A stretch of DNA of 64,000 nucleotides from UBA2199 sp964628035 (GCA_964628035.1 CAZVPI010000013.1:1-64000), one strand, 5' to 3'. Shown: positions 25,174 through 35,106, numbered from the stretch's first letter. Numbers and translations are program-made. The notes: a model not told the origin generated them from the letters alone.

Positions 25174-26733
25174 TCAGCGCGGGCCGCGGTCGGGGCCTAT
25201 CCGCGGAGCCCGCGGCCCGATGGCGAAGGGCAGGTCGCTTTCGTCGTGCAGGTCCGGGCGCTGCAGCGAGCGGACGCGCACGCGGTAGTCGCCGCCCGCG
25301 GGCGTGCCCGCCGGGACCCGCCAGCGCAGGGCGCCGCGGGCGAGGTCATAGGTGGGCGCCACCACCGCCTGGATCCGCGCTCCCGCCAGCAGCAGCACCT
25401 CCACCCGCTCCCCAACGGCCCCCATATGCTCCCAGGCGATCTCCTGGAACGTTCCCGGGGCCCAGTACTCACCGCCGTTGGGCGCGATCAGGGTCAGGCG
25501 CGCCGGCGCCGAGGCCAGGGCAGAAAAGACCAGCATGCGCGACTCGTCGCGCGTGACCTGCCCGGCGTGGAGCCCCCATTCGGGATGCGCCAGGCCGCCG
25601 CGGGCGTTGATCAGCCGCTCGGCCGGCTCCAGCCAGGCCTGGATGTTGTCGTGGCCGGGATCGTGGCGGCGATTGCCGTCGATGGGGAACAGCACGTGGC
25701 GGGCGGTCCAATGATCGAGGGCCACCGGGTCCTGGGAGGCGGTCAGGACGTTCAGCTTGCGGGTCTTTCTTTCCGGGTATCCCGAGAGCGCCAGGTGCGA
25801 GACCCAGATGGCGTCGATGACATTCAGCACCGGCGGGCGGACCGAGACCATCATCTTGGCGCAGGCCTCGCCCAGACCTGAATAGTGGCGGACGGTGCGG
25901 TGGCCGTCGCTCATCGACAGCAGGCCGTACATGTGCTTGAGGGAGGCGGTGATCTCCGAGCCGCCGGTGTCGTGGTGCTTGAGGACCGGCAGGTTGATCA
26001 GCTTCAGCTTCTGGTTGTGGCGGCGGCCGTCCCACACCCCCTCGCGCAGTTCGATGCGGCGGCCGCCGGCGGTCGTGAAACAGGGATACGAGACGTTCTC
26101 GAAGCGGCGGTAACCGTCGGTCTCGTGGTCGGCGGCGCCGATGAACACGGAGCGCAGCGGATCGAGCAGGAAGGCCGAGACGCGCGCGTCGGCAAAGACG
26201 CGCTCGACGAGGAAGCGGAAGGAATGGCTCTCGTCGACGGCATTGGCGTGGACCTGGGCGTCGGGATAGCCCGCGGCGTTGTCGCAGTCCAGGCTGCCCC
26301 GCCCCTGGCCGTTCTCGATCAGAACCACCTCGCCGCGGAAGCCGTCAGGGTGCTCCAGGACGCGCTGGACCAGGCCGCGCACAACGTCGCTGTTGGTGCA
26401 GCCGCGGTACTTCCACTGGGCGTTGATCTTGATGAGCACCACGTCGTCGGCCGCGATCATCCCCTGCGGCCCGGCCAGCCCCAGACCGGCACTCGAGCGG
26501 TAGAACGGGAGACCCTGGCCGGCCATCAGTTCCAGGAGGCAGTCCACGCCGGCATGGCGGTTGCCGCCGGCGCCGAAGGGAGCGTCGGGAATGCCGCTGA
26601 CGTGAAAAATGCTGGAGAGGGGATCAACCGCCTGGAGTCGGTTGGCAGGACGAGGCAGCAGCAGGGCCAGGCTTCCGGCGCCAAGGGCATGAAGGAACCT
26701 TCGTCTGGACGGCATGGCGGGCTTCTCTTTCAT
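25174..26733 (-). CDS. Tat-exported DUF362 protein with Ig-like C-terminal domain
   Basis: 519 residues. The twin-arginine signal SRRRFLHALGAGSLALLL indicates export in folded form, perhaps with a cofactor. The body (about 60-400) is DUF362-like (VVLIKINAQWKYRGCTNSD, LINLPVLKHHDTGGSEITAS, DPVALDHWTA). The Cys-rich ferredoxin motifs of some DUF362 proteins are not visible. The last 110 residues begin LTLIAPNGGEYWAPGTFQEI, typical of an extracellular Ser/Thr-rich (Kre9/KNH-like) beta-sandwich. The -10 box sits 6 nt before the ATG at 26733, so this start would be leaderless; the ATG at 26715 is the alternative. DUF362 has no settled function. Confidence 0.88.
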   Translation of the reverse strand: MKEKPAMPSRRRFLHALGAGSLALLLPRPANRLQAVDPLSSIFHVSGIPDAPFGAGGNRHAGVDCLLELMAGQGLPFYRSSAGLGLAGPQGMIAADDVVLIKINAQWKYRGCTNSDVVRGLVQRVLEHPDGFRGEVVLIENGQGRGSLDCDNAAGYPDAQVHANAVDESHSFRFLVERVFADARVSAFLLDPLRSVFIGAADHETDGYRRFENVSYPCFTTAGGRRIELREGVWDGRRHNQKLKLINLPVLKHHDTGGSEITASLKHMYGLLSMSDGHRTVRHYSGLGEACAKMMVSVRPPVLNVIDAIWVSHLALSGYPERKTRKLNVLTASQDPVALDHWTARHVLFPIDGNRRHDPGHDNIQAWLEPAERLINARGGLAHPEWGLHAGQVTRDESRMLVFSALASAPARLTLIAPNGGEYWAPGTFQEIAWEHMGAVGERVEVLLLAGARIQAVVAPTYDLARGALRWRVPAGTPAGGDYRVRVRSLQRPDLHDESDLPFAIGPRAPRIGPDRGPR

Positions 26734-26739
26734 GGCTTA

Positions 26740-26768
26740 TATATAACATTTTTGGTTATGTTTTTCAA
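26740..26768 (-). promoter_or_regulatory. Promoter of the DUF362 gene
   Basis: TTGAAA, 17-bp spacer, TATATA in an AT-rich patch. The ATG at 26733 starts 7 nt after the -10 box, consistent with a leaderless transcript. Confidence 0.6.
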
Positions 26769-26801
26769 CAAATAAGGGATCCGGAGGCGGCTGGGAAAGA
26801 A

Positions 26802-27869
26802 TCAGTCGAGGGGGAGGAGGCTGACCGCCGTGGCCTTGAAGGAAAGGGAGACCTCGCTGTCTGTTGCCAGGCGCATCGCCTCGCAGGAGACGCGGGTGAC
26901 GAACACGGTGAAGGCGACCCCGGAGCAACCGACGTTCAGGGCCGTCACGGGGCCCAGGTCGGTCAGGGAACGCACCACCCCGCGAAAGGAGTTGCGTGCC
27001 GAAGAGGCGAGCGGTTGCAGGGAAACGAGGATGTCCTCTGGGCGGATGGCGGCGGCCGCCCGGCCCGCGCCGCGCTCGCTGACCACCTCGATGGACAGCC
27101 CGCCGCAGTCGAGGAAAACCCGGCCCTCGCGGCTGGACAGCTCTCCGGGCAGGATGTTCTCGGCGGCGGAAAACTCGGCCATGTCCAGGGAAAGTGGGCG
27201 GTTGAGCACCTCGGCAGCCCCGCCGGCCTGGGCCAGGCGCCCATCCTTGAGAAAGAAGACCCTCCCCGCCAGCAGCCGCGCCTGGGTGAGGTTGTGGGTG
27301 GCCAGGACGACCGTCCGTCCCTCCCGCGCCAGGCGGGCGATCGCCGTCTCGATGTTCTTCACGCTCAGCGGGTCGAGGTTGGCCGTGGGCTCGTCGAGCA
27401 GGATGAGCTCGGGATCGAGGAGCATCACCCGCGCCAGCTGCAGCCGCTGCTTCTCCCCGCCCGACAGCAGGCGGGCGTCCTGGTGCTCGCGGCCGGCCAG
27501 GCCGGTCCGCTCCAGGACCTGGCCGACGGCGGCCGCGGAGCGGGGCAGGCCGCGCAGCCGCAGGCCGAAACGCAGGTTGGCCTCGACGCTCGCCCCCAGC
27601 AGCAGCGGCGCCTGGAACACGAAACCGCAGCGCCGGCGCAGCCGCGTACGCTCGCCGCGCCCCAGCGAGCCCAACCGCAGCCCGTCGTAGAAGAGCTCGC
27701 CGCGGTCGGGGCGATCAAGGAGACCCAGCAGCCGCAGCAGGGTCGACTTGCCGGCGCCGTTGGCTCCGAGCACGACATGGACGCAGCCGGGCTCGAGGTC
27801 GAGGCTGACGCCGTCGAGGATGGGGCGCCGGCCCGCCATGCGCCCCAGATTCTCGGCGCGGACCCGCAT
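26802..27869 (-). CDS. tupC: Tungstate-type ABC transporter ATP-binding protein TupC
   Basis: 355 residues. The ATPase domain has Walker A GANGAGKST, signature LSGGEKQRLQLAR, Walker B LILLDEPTANLD and the switch His in VLATHN. Residues from about 235 form an oxyanion-binding (TOBE/MOP-like) regulatory domain (RPEDILVSLQPL, SFRGVVRSLTDLGPVTALNV), which would let the transporter sense its own cargo. The ATG overlaps the tupB stop by one base (TGATG). It energises the TupAB importer; tungstate is inferred from the TupA-like binding protein in the operon. Confidence 0.93.
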   Translation of the reverse strand: MRVRAENLGRMAGRRPILDGVSLDLEPGCVHVVLGANGAGKSTLLRLLGLLDRPDRGELFYDGLRLGSLGRGERTRLRRRCGFVFQAPLLLGASVEANLRFGLRLRGLPRSAAAVGQVLERTGLAGREHQDARLLSGGEKQRLQLARVMLLDPELILLDEPTANLDPLSVKNIETAIARLAREGRTVVLATHNLTQARLLAGRVFFLKDGRLAQAGGAAEVLNRPLSLDMAEFSAAENILPGELSSREGRVFLDCGGLSIEVVSERGAGRAAAAIRPEDILVSLQPLASSARNSFRGVVRSLTDLGPVTALNVGCSGVAFTVFVTRVSCEAMRLATDSEVSLSFKATAVSLLPLD

Positions 27870-28555
27870 CACTTGCCCTGCAGCGCCTGCAGGGCGACGT
27901 TGATGGCCAGCGCCGCAAGCAGCAGCACGATGCCCAGGGCGATGCCGATCTCGAAATTGCCCTTCATGGTTTCCAGGGAGATGGCCGTGGTCAGCACCCG
28001 CGTCTGGCCCTTGATGTTGCCGCCGACCATCAGCGTCATGCCGGTCTCGCCGATGACGCGGGAGAATCCGGCGATGAGGGCGGTGAGGAAGGCGAACCGC
28101 CCCTGGCGGATCACGGCGACCGCCAGCTGGCGGCGGTCGGCGCCGAGCGACAGCGCCAGGTCGCGGGCCTCGCGCGCCACCCCTTTCAGGGCCGCCAGGG
28201 CCAAGGCCGTCATCAACGGGAAGGCCAGCAGCGCCTGGGCCAGGATCATGGCCCCGGGGGTGAACAGCAGCCCCAGCGGGCCGAGGGGACCGCGGCGGCT
28301 GACCAGGCCGTAGACCAGAAGGCCGATGAGCACGGCCGGCACGGCCATGGCGGTATTGGCCAGGCCGACCAGCAGGCGCTTGCCGCGGAACTCCTTCAGG
28401 GCCAGGAACAGGGCCGAGGGGATGGCCGCCAGCGCCGCCAGCGCCGTCGCCGCTCCCGAGACGGCCAGCGACAGGCCGATGATCTCCAGGATCTCCCTCC
28501 CGGGAGGCAGCAGCAGCCTCACCCCCTGGCGCAGCCCCTCCAGGATGTAATCCAT
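27869..28555 (-). CDS. tupB: Tungstate-type ABC transporter permease TupB
   Basis: 228 residues with about six membrane helices. The EAA loop contacting the ATPase is AALKGVAREARDLALSLGADR. The sequence GFSRVIGETGMTLMVGGNIKGQTRVLTTAI is characteristic of the TupB/WtpB-type permease. Its stop overlaps the tupC start, and tupA ends 29 bp upstream. GAGG lies 6-7 nt before the ATG. It forms the channel for oxyanion uptake through the inner membrane. Confidence 0.93.
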   Translation of the reverse strand: MDYILEGLRQGVRLLLPPGREILEIIGLSLAVSGAATALAALAAIPSALFLALKEFRGKRLLVGLANTAMAVPAVLIGLLVYGLVSRRGPLGPLGLLFTPGAMILAQALLAFPLMTALALAALKGVAREARDLALSLGADRRQLAVAVIRQGRFAFLTALIAGFSRVIGETGMTLMVGGNIKGQTRVLTTAISLETMKGNFEIGIALGIVLLLAALAINVALQALQGK

Positions 28556-28584
28556 CTCCGGCCTCGCCGCGGTGCCTTCTTCCC

Positions 28585-29397
28585 TCAGCGGACCACGTCG
28601 GGGAAGAAGAGCGGGGCGCCGAAGCGCTCGCGGCCGAAATCACGGATGATGGCCTGCCCGGCGGCCGAGCGGATGTAGGCGGCGAATTTCTTGGCCAGCT
28701 CCGCCTTCACCCAGGGGAAGCGCCGCGGCGAGACCACGATCACCGAATAGGGATTGAAGAGATCGGCATCGCCCTCGACCACGGCCGCCAGGGGCGCGCT
28801 CTCCTTGCGGTGCGACAGCCAGGTGGCGCGGTCGACCAGGCAATAGGCCAGCTTTTCGACGGCGATGCGCAGGGTGGATTCCATGCCGCCGCCGCTCTCC
28901 AGGTACCAGGGGCCGCCGGGGGCGACGCCCGCCTGCCGCCACAACCGCAGCTCCTTCTTGTGCGTGCCCGAGTCGTCGCCCCGGGAGACGAAGGGCGCGG
29001 CAACGGCGGCGATGCGCCCCAGGGCAACGGCCGCCTTCTGCCCCCTGGCCGCGGCCGGATCGCCTGCCGGCCCGACGAGCAGGAAATCGTTGTGCATCAC
29101 GTCGAGCCGTTCCAGCCCGTAGCCCTCGGCCACGAATGTCTCCTCGGCCTCCCGGTCGTGGACCAGCAGCACGTCGGCGTTGCCGTCGCGGGCCAGGCGC
29201 ATGGCCTGGCCGGTGCCGACGGCGATGATCTTGACGGCGCAGCCGTGCATTCTCTCAAAGGGAGGGATCAGGGCGTCGAACAGGCCCGAATCCAGGGTGG
29301 ACGTGGTCGAGGCCAGGGTCAGCGTCCCGGCGGCGCCGAGCGGCGCGGCCGCAACGATCCCCAGCAGGGTGCCTAGAATGAGAGAAGTCAGGCGCAT
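28585..29397 (-). CDS. tupA: Tungstate-binding periplasmic protein TupA
   Basis: 270 residues with a signal peptide (MRLTSLILGTLLGIVAAAPL, cleaved near AAG). The oxyanion site begins LASTTSTLDSGLFDAL, the TupA hallmark TTS-x(3-4)-SGL, followed by AVGTGQAMRLARDGNADVLL and SRGDDSGTHKKE. These distinguish it from phosphate (PstS) and molybdate (ModA) binders. The ATG has AAGGAG at good spacing and overlaps the preceding stop by one base. Tungsten uptake suggests tungsten-dependent oxidoreductases or formate dehydrogenase elsewhere in the genome. Confidence 0.92.
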   Translation of the reverse strand: MRLTSLILGTLLGIVAAAPLGAAGTLTLASTTSTLDSGLFDALIPPFERMHGCAVKIIAVGTGQAMRLARDGNADVLLVHDREAEETFVAEGYGLERLDVMHNDFLLVGPAGDPAAARGQKAAVALGRIAAVAAPFVSRGDDSGTHKKELRLWRQAGVAPGGPWYLESGGGMESTLRIAVEKLAYCLVDRATWLSHRKESAPLAAVVEGDADLFNPYSVIVVSPRRFPWVKAELAKKFAAYIRSAAGQAIIRDFGRERFGAPLFFPDVVR

Positions 29398-29743
29398 CAA
29401 GAACTCCTTTCCGCCAGCCGCCCCTGCCAGGGATGCTCGTGCCGCCAACCGGCCTGGCTGTCATGGCGGACAAAATGGACCCGCAGGTCGGCCTGGCTCT
29501 CGTAGGGGACGAAAAAAACCCGGACATCGGCCTCGCTCTCGGTTTTCACGAAGTGCCAGAGCTCGTCGCGGCCGCGGGCCTGGCTGCCGTGGCGCACGCG
29601 GCGCACGCACAAGTCGGCCTGGCTTTCGTAGCGGACCACGAAAACCTTGACATCGGCCCGGCTCTCGACCTCGACGGTGCAGACCTCGGCGGCCGCCAGC
29701 GGCGCGGCCGCCAGCGCCAGCAGGAGCGCTGCCGCCGGCCCCC

Positions 29744-29747
<4 letters not shown>
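29397..29747 (-). CDS. Secreted SQAD-repeat protein (DUF6150-like) coupled to tupA
   Basis: 116 residues with a signal peptide (MRGPAAALLLALAAAPLAAA). The mature part is about six imperfect 12-13-residue repeats of the form Y-E-S-Q-A-D-x-x-V-x-x-V: VESRADVKVFVVR, YESQADLCVRRVR, TESEADVRVFFVP, YESQADLRVHFVR, HDSQAGW. Such repeats recall the DUF6150 family; I am moderately sure of the name. Start and stop overlap purM (ATGA) and tupA (TGATG), so it is translated as part of the operon. Periplasmic location beside a tungstate-binding protein is notable; its function is unknown. Confidence 0.8.
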
Positions 29748-30763
<1,016 letters not shown>

Positions 30764-30794
30764 GGATTCCCCTCCTGGCGGTCGCGACAGGGGA

Positions 30795-30824
30795 ATTCTA
30801 TCACACTCGCCGTCGCCGCGCCAA
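30795..30824 (-). promoter_or_regulatory. Probable promoter of the purM-tup operon
   Basis: TTGGCG, 18-bp spacer, TAGAAT, 32 nt before the purM ATG; divergent from the comF promoter. Confidence 0.45.
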
Positions 30825-30838
30825 GCCGTGCCTGGCGC

Positions 30839-30867
30839 TTGCAGGCAAGGCGTCACGGCCTTACAAT
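30839..30867 (+). promoter_or_regulatory. Probable promoter of comF
   Basis: TTGCAG, 17-bp spacer, TACAAT, 25 nt before the comF ATG. Confidence 0.5.
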
Positions 30868-30891
30868 GAAGCCCGGCGGCAGGGAGGAAGC

Positions 30892-31632
30892 ATGAATGCA
30901 TGGCAAGGCTGGCGTTGGCCCGGTCCCGGTTCCTGGGCTCTGCGCCTCCTCCGTTGCGGCCTGTTCCGGCCCCGCTGCCCCCTGTGCGCCGCCGACCTGG
31001 TCCTTGCCGGCGAGACGGTGATCTGCCGCGAATGTCGGGGCCGCATCCGGCCGTCCCGCTCGAACCGCTGCCGCGTCTGCGGCGCCTTTCTGCCCGCGGC
31101 CGACCCGCTCTGCGGACTCTGCCGCCTGGCGCCGCCGCCCTTCGAGCGCCACCGCTCCTACGCCGCCTACGAGGGGACGCTGCGTGAGGTCATCCTGCTG
31201 TACAAGTTCGGCCAGGTCGAGCCGCTGAAGCGCCTGCTGGCCGGTCTCTGGCTGGAGACCCTCCGGCGGGAGCTGCCCGGCCCCTATGACGTCGTGGTCC
31301 CGGTGCCGGCCGACCGCGGGCGGCGGGGCGGCTTCAGCCCCCTGGGCGACGCCGGCCGGCTGCTGGCGCGGAGCCTGCGCACCCCTTACCGCCCCGCCTG
31401 GCTGCGCAAGACGAAAAGCACGCCGCCGCAGGTCGGCCTGACCCGGGCCCGGCGCCTGGCCAATCTCGACGGCGCCTTCGCGCTGGCGCCGGGCGCCCAG
31501 GTCAAGGGCCGCCGCGTGCTCCTGATCGACGACGTGACCACCACCGGCACCACCCTGCGCCGCTGCGCCTCTGTTCTCGAGCGGGGCGGCGCCAGGGTGA
31601 CGGCCCTCACCCTGGCGCAGGCGCAGCCCTGA
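30892..31632 (+). CDS. comF: ComF family phosphoribosyltransferase-like protein
   Basis: 246 residues. The N-terminal double zinc motif has CPLC, CREC, CRVC and CGLC pairs. The C-terminal phosphoribosyltransferase fold has the PRPP loop VLLIDDVTTTGTTL and the ComF segment STPPQVGLTRARRLANLDGAF. ComF proteins are needed for uptake or handling of single-stranded DNA in natural transformation. With PilT encoded elsewhere in the window, competence is a reasonable thought but unproven. GGGAGG precedes the ATG; it is monocistronic. Confidence 0.95.
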   Translation: MNAWQGWRWPGPGSWALRLLRCGLFRPRCPLCAADLVLAGETVICRECRGRIRPSRSNRCRVCGAFLPAADPLCGLCRLAPPPFERHRSYAAYEGTLREVILLYKFGQVEPLKRLLAGLWLETLRRELPGPYDVVVPVPADRGRRGGFSPLGDAGRLLARSLRTPYRPAWLRKTKSTPPQVGLTRARRLANLDGAFALAPGAQVKGRRVLLIDDVTTTGTTLRRCASVLERGGARVTALTLAQAQP

Positions 31633-31635
31633 CCC

Positions 31636-31652
31636 GGGCGGCGCTGCCGCCC
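31636..31652 (+). terminator. Weak hairpin after comF
   Basis: GGGCGGC-GCT-GCCGCCC, a perfect 7-bp stem starting 3 nt after the stop codon. The following T-rich stretch begins only after four bases and also carries the next promoter's -35 box, so termination would be incomplete. Confidence 0.35.
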
Positions 31653-31657
31653 CGCGT

Positions 31658-31686
31658 TTGACTTTCGTTTTCTTTTCCTTTATATG
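31658..31686 (+). promoter_or_regulatory. Promoter of the membrane-anchored 211-residue protein
   Basis: TTGACT, 17-bp spacer, TATATG, 23 nt before the ATG at 31710, which has GAGGAGG. Confidence 0.55.
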
Positions 31687-31709
31687 GGAGGCTGAGGAGG
31701 AACCGCATC

Positions 31710-32345
31710 ATGAACACAGCCAAGAGAATGATCGCCTTGTTCGTGGCCGTTGCCTTCCTTTCCCTGCTGCAGATCTCGGCCGCGCCGCTGCGCGCCGGGG
31801 AGGCGCCGGGGGAGGCGGAGGCCGTGTTGGAGAACGCCGACCAGGGTCCTGTCGTCATTGAGGAGGAAGGGACCGCCGCCGCGCCGGCCAGGAAGAAAAG
31901 CATCCTGCCCATCGTCATCGGCGTGCTCGCCGTGGGCGCCATCGCCGCCGTCCTGGCCCTGGTGGTGCTGAAGACCAAGTACGACATCACCGGCACCTGG
32001 GAGTTCGACTTCGTCTCCACCTCGCCGGCGCACACCTGGAGCTGGACGCTGGTCTTCAGCGGCGACAGGAAGAGCGGCACCTTCGACGACTCGGGAGACA
32101 AGGGCAAATACACGGTCAACGACAAGAGCGTGACCCTCACCTACGATGAATGGAACATCAAGCTGACCGGCCAGTTCGACGACAAGGACAAGATGTCGGG
32201 CAGCGCCACCTTCTCCGGGCTGACCATCGGCGGCAAGGAGATCACCACCGCCACCTGGACCGCCGCCCGCGTCGCCTCCGGCGGCTCGCTGCGGCCCGGG
32301 AACCTCGCCGGCGCCTCCTCGGGCGACCGCAAGGCCCAGAAATAA
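31710..32345 (+). CDS. Membrane-anchored extracytoplasmic protein, lipocalin-like domain
   Basis: 211 residues: a signal peptide (about 1-29), an acidic linker, a membrane helix at about 68-87 (ILPIVIGVLAVGAIAAVLAL), then a beta-rich domain. The domain opens YDITGTWEFDFV and continues SGTFDDSGDKGKYTVNDKSV and KLTGQFDDKDKMSGSATFSG. GxW followed by short strands and a SGT/KYTV pattern resembles small lipocalin-like domains of secreted bacterial proteins. Function unknown. It has its own promoter and a strong terminator, so it is a single-gene unit. Confidence 0.85.
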   Translation: MNTAKRMIALFVAVAFLSLLQISAAPLRAGEAPGEAEAVLENADQGPVVIEEEGTAAAPARKKSILPIVIGVLAVGAIAAVLALVVLKTKYDITGTWEFDFVSTSPAHTWSWTLVFSGDRKSGTFDDSGDKGKYTVNDKSVTLTYDEWNIKLTGQFDDKDKMSGSATFSGLTIGGKEITTATWTAARVASGGSLRPGNLAGASSGDRKAQK

Positions 32346-32384
32346 GCGCCGCCTGAGCGAGCGAACCCGAATCGATCTGCAGGG

Positions 32385-32411
32385 GAGGGGCGAAAGCCCC
32401 TCTTTTTTTTT
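32385..32411 (+). terminator. Rho-independent terminator
   Basis: GAGGGGC-GAAA-GCCCCTC followed by nine T. A GNRA loop on a 7-bp GC stem, 39 bp after the stop of the membrane-anchored protein gene. Confidence 0.93.
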
Positions 32412-32476
32412 AGAGAAAAAATTCCGATCTGCAGTGACCCATGAAGCTCACCGGCTTTCGCGCTGAGAAAAGCCAT

Positions 32477-32531
32477 CGAAAGGTAAAAGGAAAAAGGCAA
32501 AAGCAAGGAAAAGAGTTCGCTGCAGTGCCCG
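32477..32531 (+). repeat. Dispersed intergenic repeat, copy 2
   Basis: CGAAAGG, AAAAAGGCAA, AAGGAAAAGAGT and AGTGCCCG in order, matching the inverted copy at 22608-22655. The rest of the gap up to murB (to 32641) shows no gene. Confidence 0.55.
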
Positions 32532-32641
32532 TCACCGCCCCTGCCACTAGCAGCTCATGGAGCCGCTTTGTGACACGGATGTTGTCCCTGTTGGTTCGCT
32601 GAGTCTCTTCCCAAGACGAACACGGACACCAAGTGATCGGG

Positions 32642-33610
32642 TTAATATTTCCTCCCGTCTGTGGTCACAAAGATGACTTCCCGCTCCAATTCGATCCCCG
32701 TTCGCGCGGCCACGGCGGCACGGATCTCCTCCTCCAGCCGCTGCAGTTCGGCGAAGGTGGCGCCGCCGCGGTTGATCACGAAATTGGCGTGCTCGCGGGC
32801 CAGGTACAGCGGGCCCAGGGCCGTCTCCTTCAGCCCGCATTCTTCGAGGATCCTGCCGGCCGATTGCTTCGTCCCGTTGACCAGCGGGTTCTTGAAAAAA
32901 CAGCCGGCCGATGCCAGCCGGTAGCTGGGATGGCGCTGGCGGCGGTATTCCAGGTGCTCGCGGCTGCGGCGGGAGATGGCCTCCGGGTCATCGGCCTCGA
33001 AGCGCAGGCGCAACGCCAGCGCCGTCCCGCCCCCCATCTTGAAGCGCGAATCGCGGTAGCGGAAATCGAAGTACCCGGCGTCCACGCAACGGCGCGCTCC
33101 CTGCCCGTCGACGATTTCGGCCTCGAGCAGCACGTCGGAGATGGAACGGCCGAAGGCGCCGGCATTGACGGCGGCGGCCCCCCCCAGGGTGCCGGGGATG
33201 CCCGACAGGAACTCGAAGCCGCCGGCGCCGTGGTCGGCGCACCAGGCCAGGAACGACTGGTTGCGCGTGCCGGCGTCCACCTCCACGGTCCGGGCCCCGG
33301 CCGCCAGCGCCGGCGGCGGCGGCGCCGGAACCGGCAGCACCACCGCGGCGCGCACCGGTTCGTCGGGAAAGGCGATATTGGAGCCGCCGCCGAGGACCAG
33401 GAGAGGAAGCCGCTCCCCGTCGCTTTCGGCGGTCAGCCGTTGCAGGACGGCAAGGCGCTGGCCAGCGTCGGCGGGCGCGACCAGCAGCCGCACCGGGCCG
33501 CCGATGCGCAGGAGCAGGTGCGGCGAAATGGGGGCGTTCTCGCGGAAGGGGATGCCCTCCCCGCGCAGCCAGCCGCGGATGCCGGCGACGAACGACCGTC
33601 CCGTTGCCAT
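32642..33610 (-). CDS. murB: UDP-N-acetylenolpyruvoylglucosamine reductase
   Basis: 322 residues. It is an FAD enzyme reducing UDP-GlcNAc-enolpyruvate to UDP-MurNAc. FAD contacts are LLVLGGGSNI and SGIPGTLGGAAAVNAGAFG. The catalytic Ser region is ASAGCFFKNP, and the C-terminal Glu region is HANFVINRGGATFAE. It lies 19 bp behind the lipoprotein gene on the same strand and shares its promoter. murB is often inside dcw clusters; here it is about 6 kb beyond the end of ftsZ, separated from the cluster by pcnB and the lipoprotein gene. Confidence 0.96.
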   Translation of the reverse strand: MATGRSFVAGIRGWLRGEGIPFRENAPISPHLLLRIGGPVRLLVAPADAGQRLAVLQRLTAESDGERLPLLVLGGGSNIAFPDEPVRAAVVLPVPAPPPPALAAGARTVEVDAGTRNQSFLAWCADHGAGGFEFLSGIPGTLGGAAAVNAGAFGRSISDVLLEAEIVDGQGARRCVDAGYFDFRYRDSRFKMGGGTALALRLRFEADDPEAISRRSREHLEYRRQRHPSYRLASAGCFFKNPLVNGTKQSAGRILEECGLKETALGPLYLAREHANFVINRGGATFAELQRLEEEIRAAVAARTGIELEREVIFVTTDGRKY

Positions 33611-33629
33611 GGTTTTCCTTGGTCCTCTC

Positions 33630-34988
33630 TCAAAACTGCAGGAAAAGGAAGGGCGCGGCGCGCAGGGGATCGTGCACCTGCACCGTGGCCTCCGCCTGGC
33701 CCTCGCGGTTGCGTCCCTGCGCCCGGGCGCGGATGCGGTACGCGCCGGGCCGCGGCGGCACCCAGGCCAGGTCCACGTTGTCTGCGGCAGTCAGGCGGCG
33801 CTGGAACACCGCCTTGCCCTCGGCGTCGAGCACCGTGCACTCCCAGCTCGGCGCCACCAGGTTGTGGGCGCGCAGGGTGAAGCGCAGCGATTTTCCGGCC
33901 CAGTAGGCCGCAGCCGGCTCGAGCTCGACGTCGACGCCGTAGCGGTTGCCCAAGCGCAGCAGCCGGAAGTCCTCCCCTTCGCCGGACAGATAATACAAGG
34001 AGCCCTCACGGCTCAGCGGCGGCCCGAAGAGCCGTGGGGCGTCGGCGAAAACGGTCGAACGCCCTTGGCGCGGGTCCAGGAAGCGGATCGTGCGGTTCAG
34101 CAGCACCGCCGCCAAGTTCTCCTCCATGGCAACGAGATCGAAGTCCAGCGTCGCCCCCAGCGGCCGCCACCACAGGATGGTGCCGCGGCGGTTGACGCGC
34201 AGCACGGTATGATCGGCGGGGCTGGCCACCACGGCGCCTGCGAAAGCCAGGGGGCGCCGCTCCAGGGCCTGCCCCAGCGACAGCTCCCACTCGGCTCGCG
34301 TCCAGTCCCTGGCCAGTTTCACCAGCGTGCGCCGGCCGGAGCCGTAATACAAGGCGCCCTCGTCGCACAGCCCCGGAGAGGCGGCCGGGACGGGGAGCGG
34401 ACGCGATGCGAAACGACGGCCGCCCGCCGGCAGATAAAAAAGCCGGTTCTGGCCGAGGACCACGACGCGTTCGGGCAGGAAATGGCAGCTGAGGAACCGC
34501 TCGTCGCGCTCATCGGCGCGGACGGCCTCCTGGGGGGAGGCCCAGGGGCGCAGCGCCGGGCTTCCCTCCTCCAGGCAGACCAGCCCCTCGGCCCCGGCGC
34601 CCAAAAGCGGCCCGGCACCGGGAACGATCGCGTCCATCTTCACTTGGCCTTCCTCCAGGTCGAAGGCCAGGAACCGCCCCGAAGCCTCTTCACGCCACAC
34701 CAGGAAACGGCCGTGCAGGGACGGGAGCGAGGGAGCGAGCGCAGGGGCGAAGATCTCGCGGATGGCGGCTCCGGGTGCGTCGCAGGCGACGACCCGGCCC
34801 CTGGGGTCGATCCAGCCGATCCCGCCGGCGCAGGGGAAAAGGACGTTCCAGGCCGGCGCGCCCTTCCAGGCGCAGACCTCCTCCTGGGCCAGCGGCGGGC
34901 TGATCTCGGGCAGCAGCCGCGGATGCGGGCGGCGGCAGGCGCCGGCAAGGGCCAGGAGCAACGACAGAAGGAGCGCTTTGAATCTCAT
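33630..34988 (-). CDS. Lipoprotein with beta-propeller-like body
   Basis: 452 residues. A lipoprotein signal ends LALAGAC, with Cys at residue 18. The body holds repeated strand units (GRVVACDAPGAAIREI, GRFLVWREEASGRFLAFDLE, NRLFYLPAGGRRFASRPLP, NRTIRFLDPRQGRSTVFADA) that suggest a 6-8-bladed propeller. The last 100 residues look like an Ig-like domain (LRFTLRAHNLVAPSWECTVL, PPRPGAYRIRARAQG). It is probably periplasmic-facing. The promoter's -10 lies 12 nt before the ATG. It is cotranscribed with murB; an envelope role is possible but not shown. Confidence 0.8.
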   Translation of the reverse strand: MRFKALLLSLLLALAGACRRPHPRLLPEISPPLAQEEVCAWKGAPAWNVLFPCAGGIGWIDPRGRVVACDAPGAAIREIFAPALAPSLPSLHGRFLVWREEASGRFLAFDLEEGQVKMDAIVPGAGPLLGAGAEGLVCLEEGSPALRPWASPQEAVRADERDERFLSCHFLPERVVVLGQNRLFYLPAGGRRFASRPLPVPAASPGLCDEGALYYGSGRRTLVKLARDWTRAEWELSLGQALERRPLAFAGAVVASPADHTVLRVNRRGTILWWRPLGATLDFDLVAMEENLAAVLLNRTIRFLDPRQGRSTVFADAPRLFGPPLSREGSLYYLSGEGEDFRLLRLGNRYGVDVELEPAAAYWAGKSLRFTLRAHNLVAPSWECTVLDAEGKAVFQRRLTAADNVDLAWVPPRPGAYRIRARAQGRNREGQAEATVQVHDPLRAAPFLFLQF

Positions 34989-35000
34989 TGCTAGGGTTGA

Positions 35001-35029
35001 ATTATAGGGAAAAGGCCGAGGGCCGTCAA
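35001..35029 (-). promoter_or_regulatory. Promoter of the lipoprotein-murB unit
   Basis: TTGACG, 17-bp spacer, TATAAT. The ATG at 34988 begins 13 nt downstream of the -10 box, so the leader is only about 5 nt. Confidence 0.7.
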
Positions 35030-35106
35030 ATCCGATATCCGCGACGATCTCTCCTGCGATGCATGCGCCGAGCTTCTTGCTGACACTGACATTGACACCG
35101 AAAAAG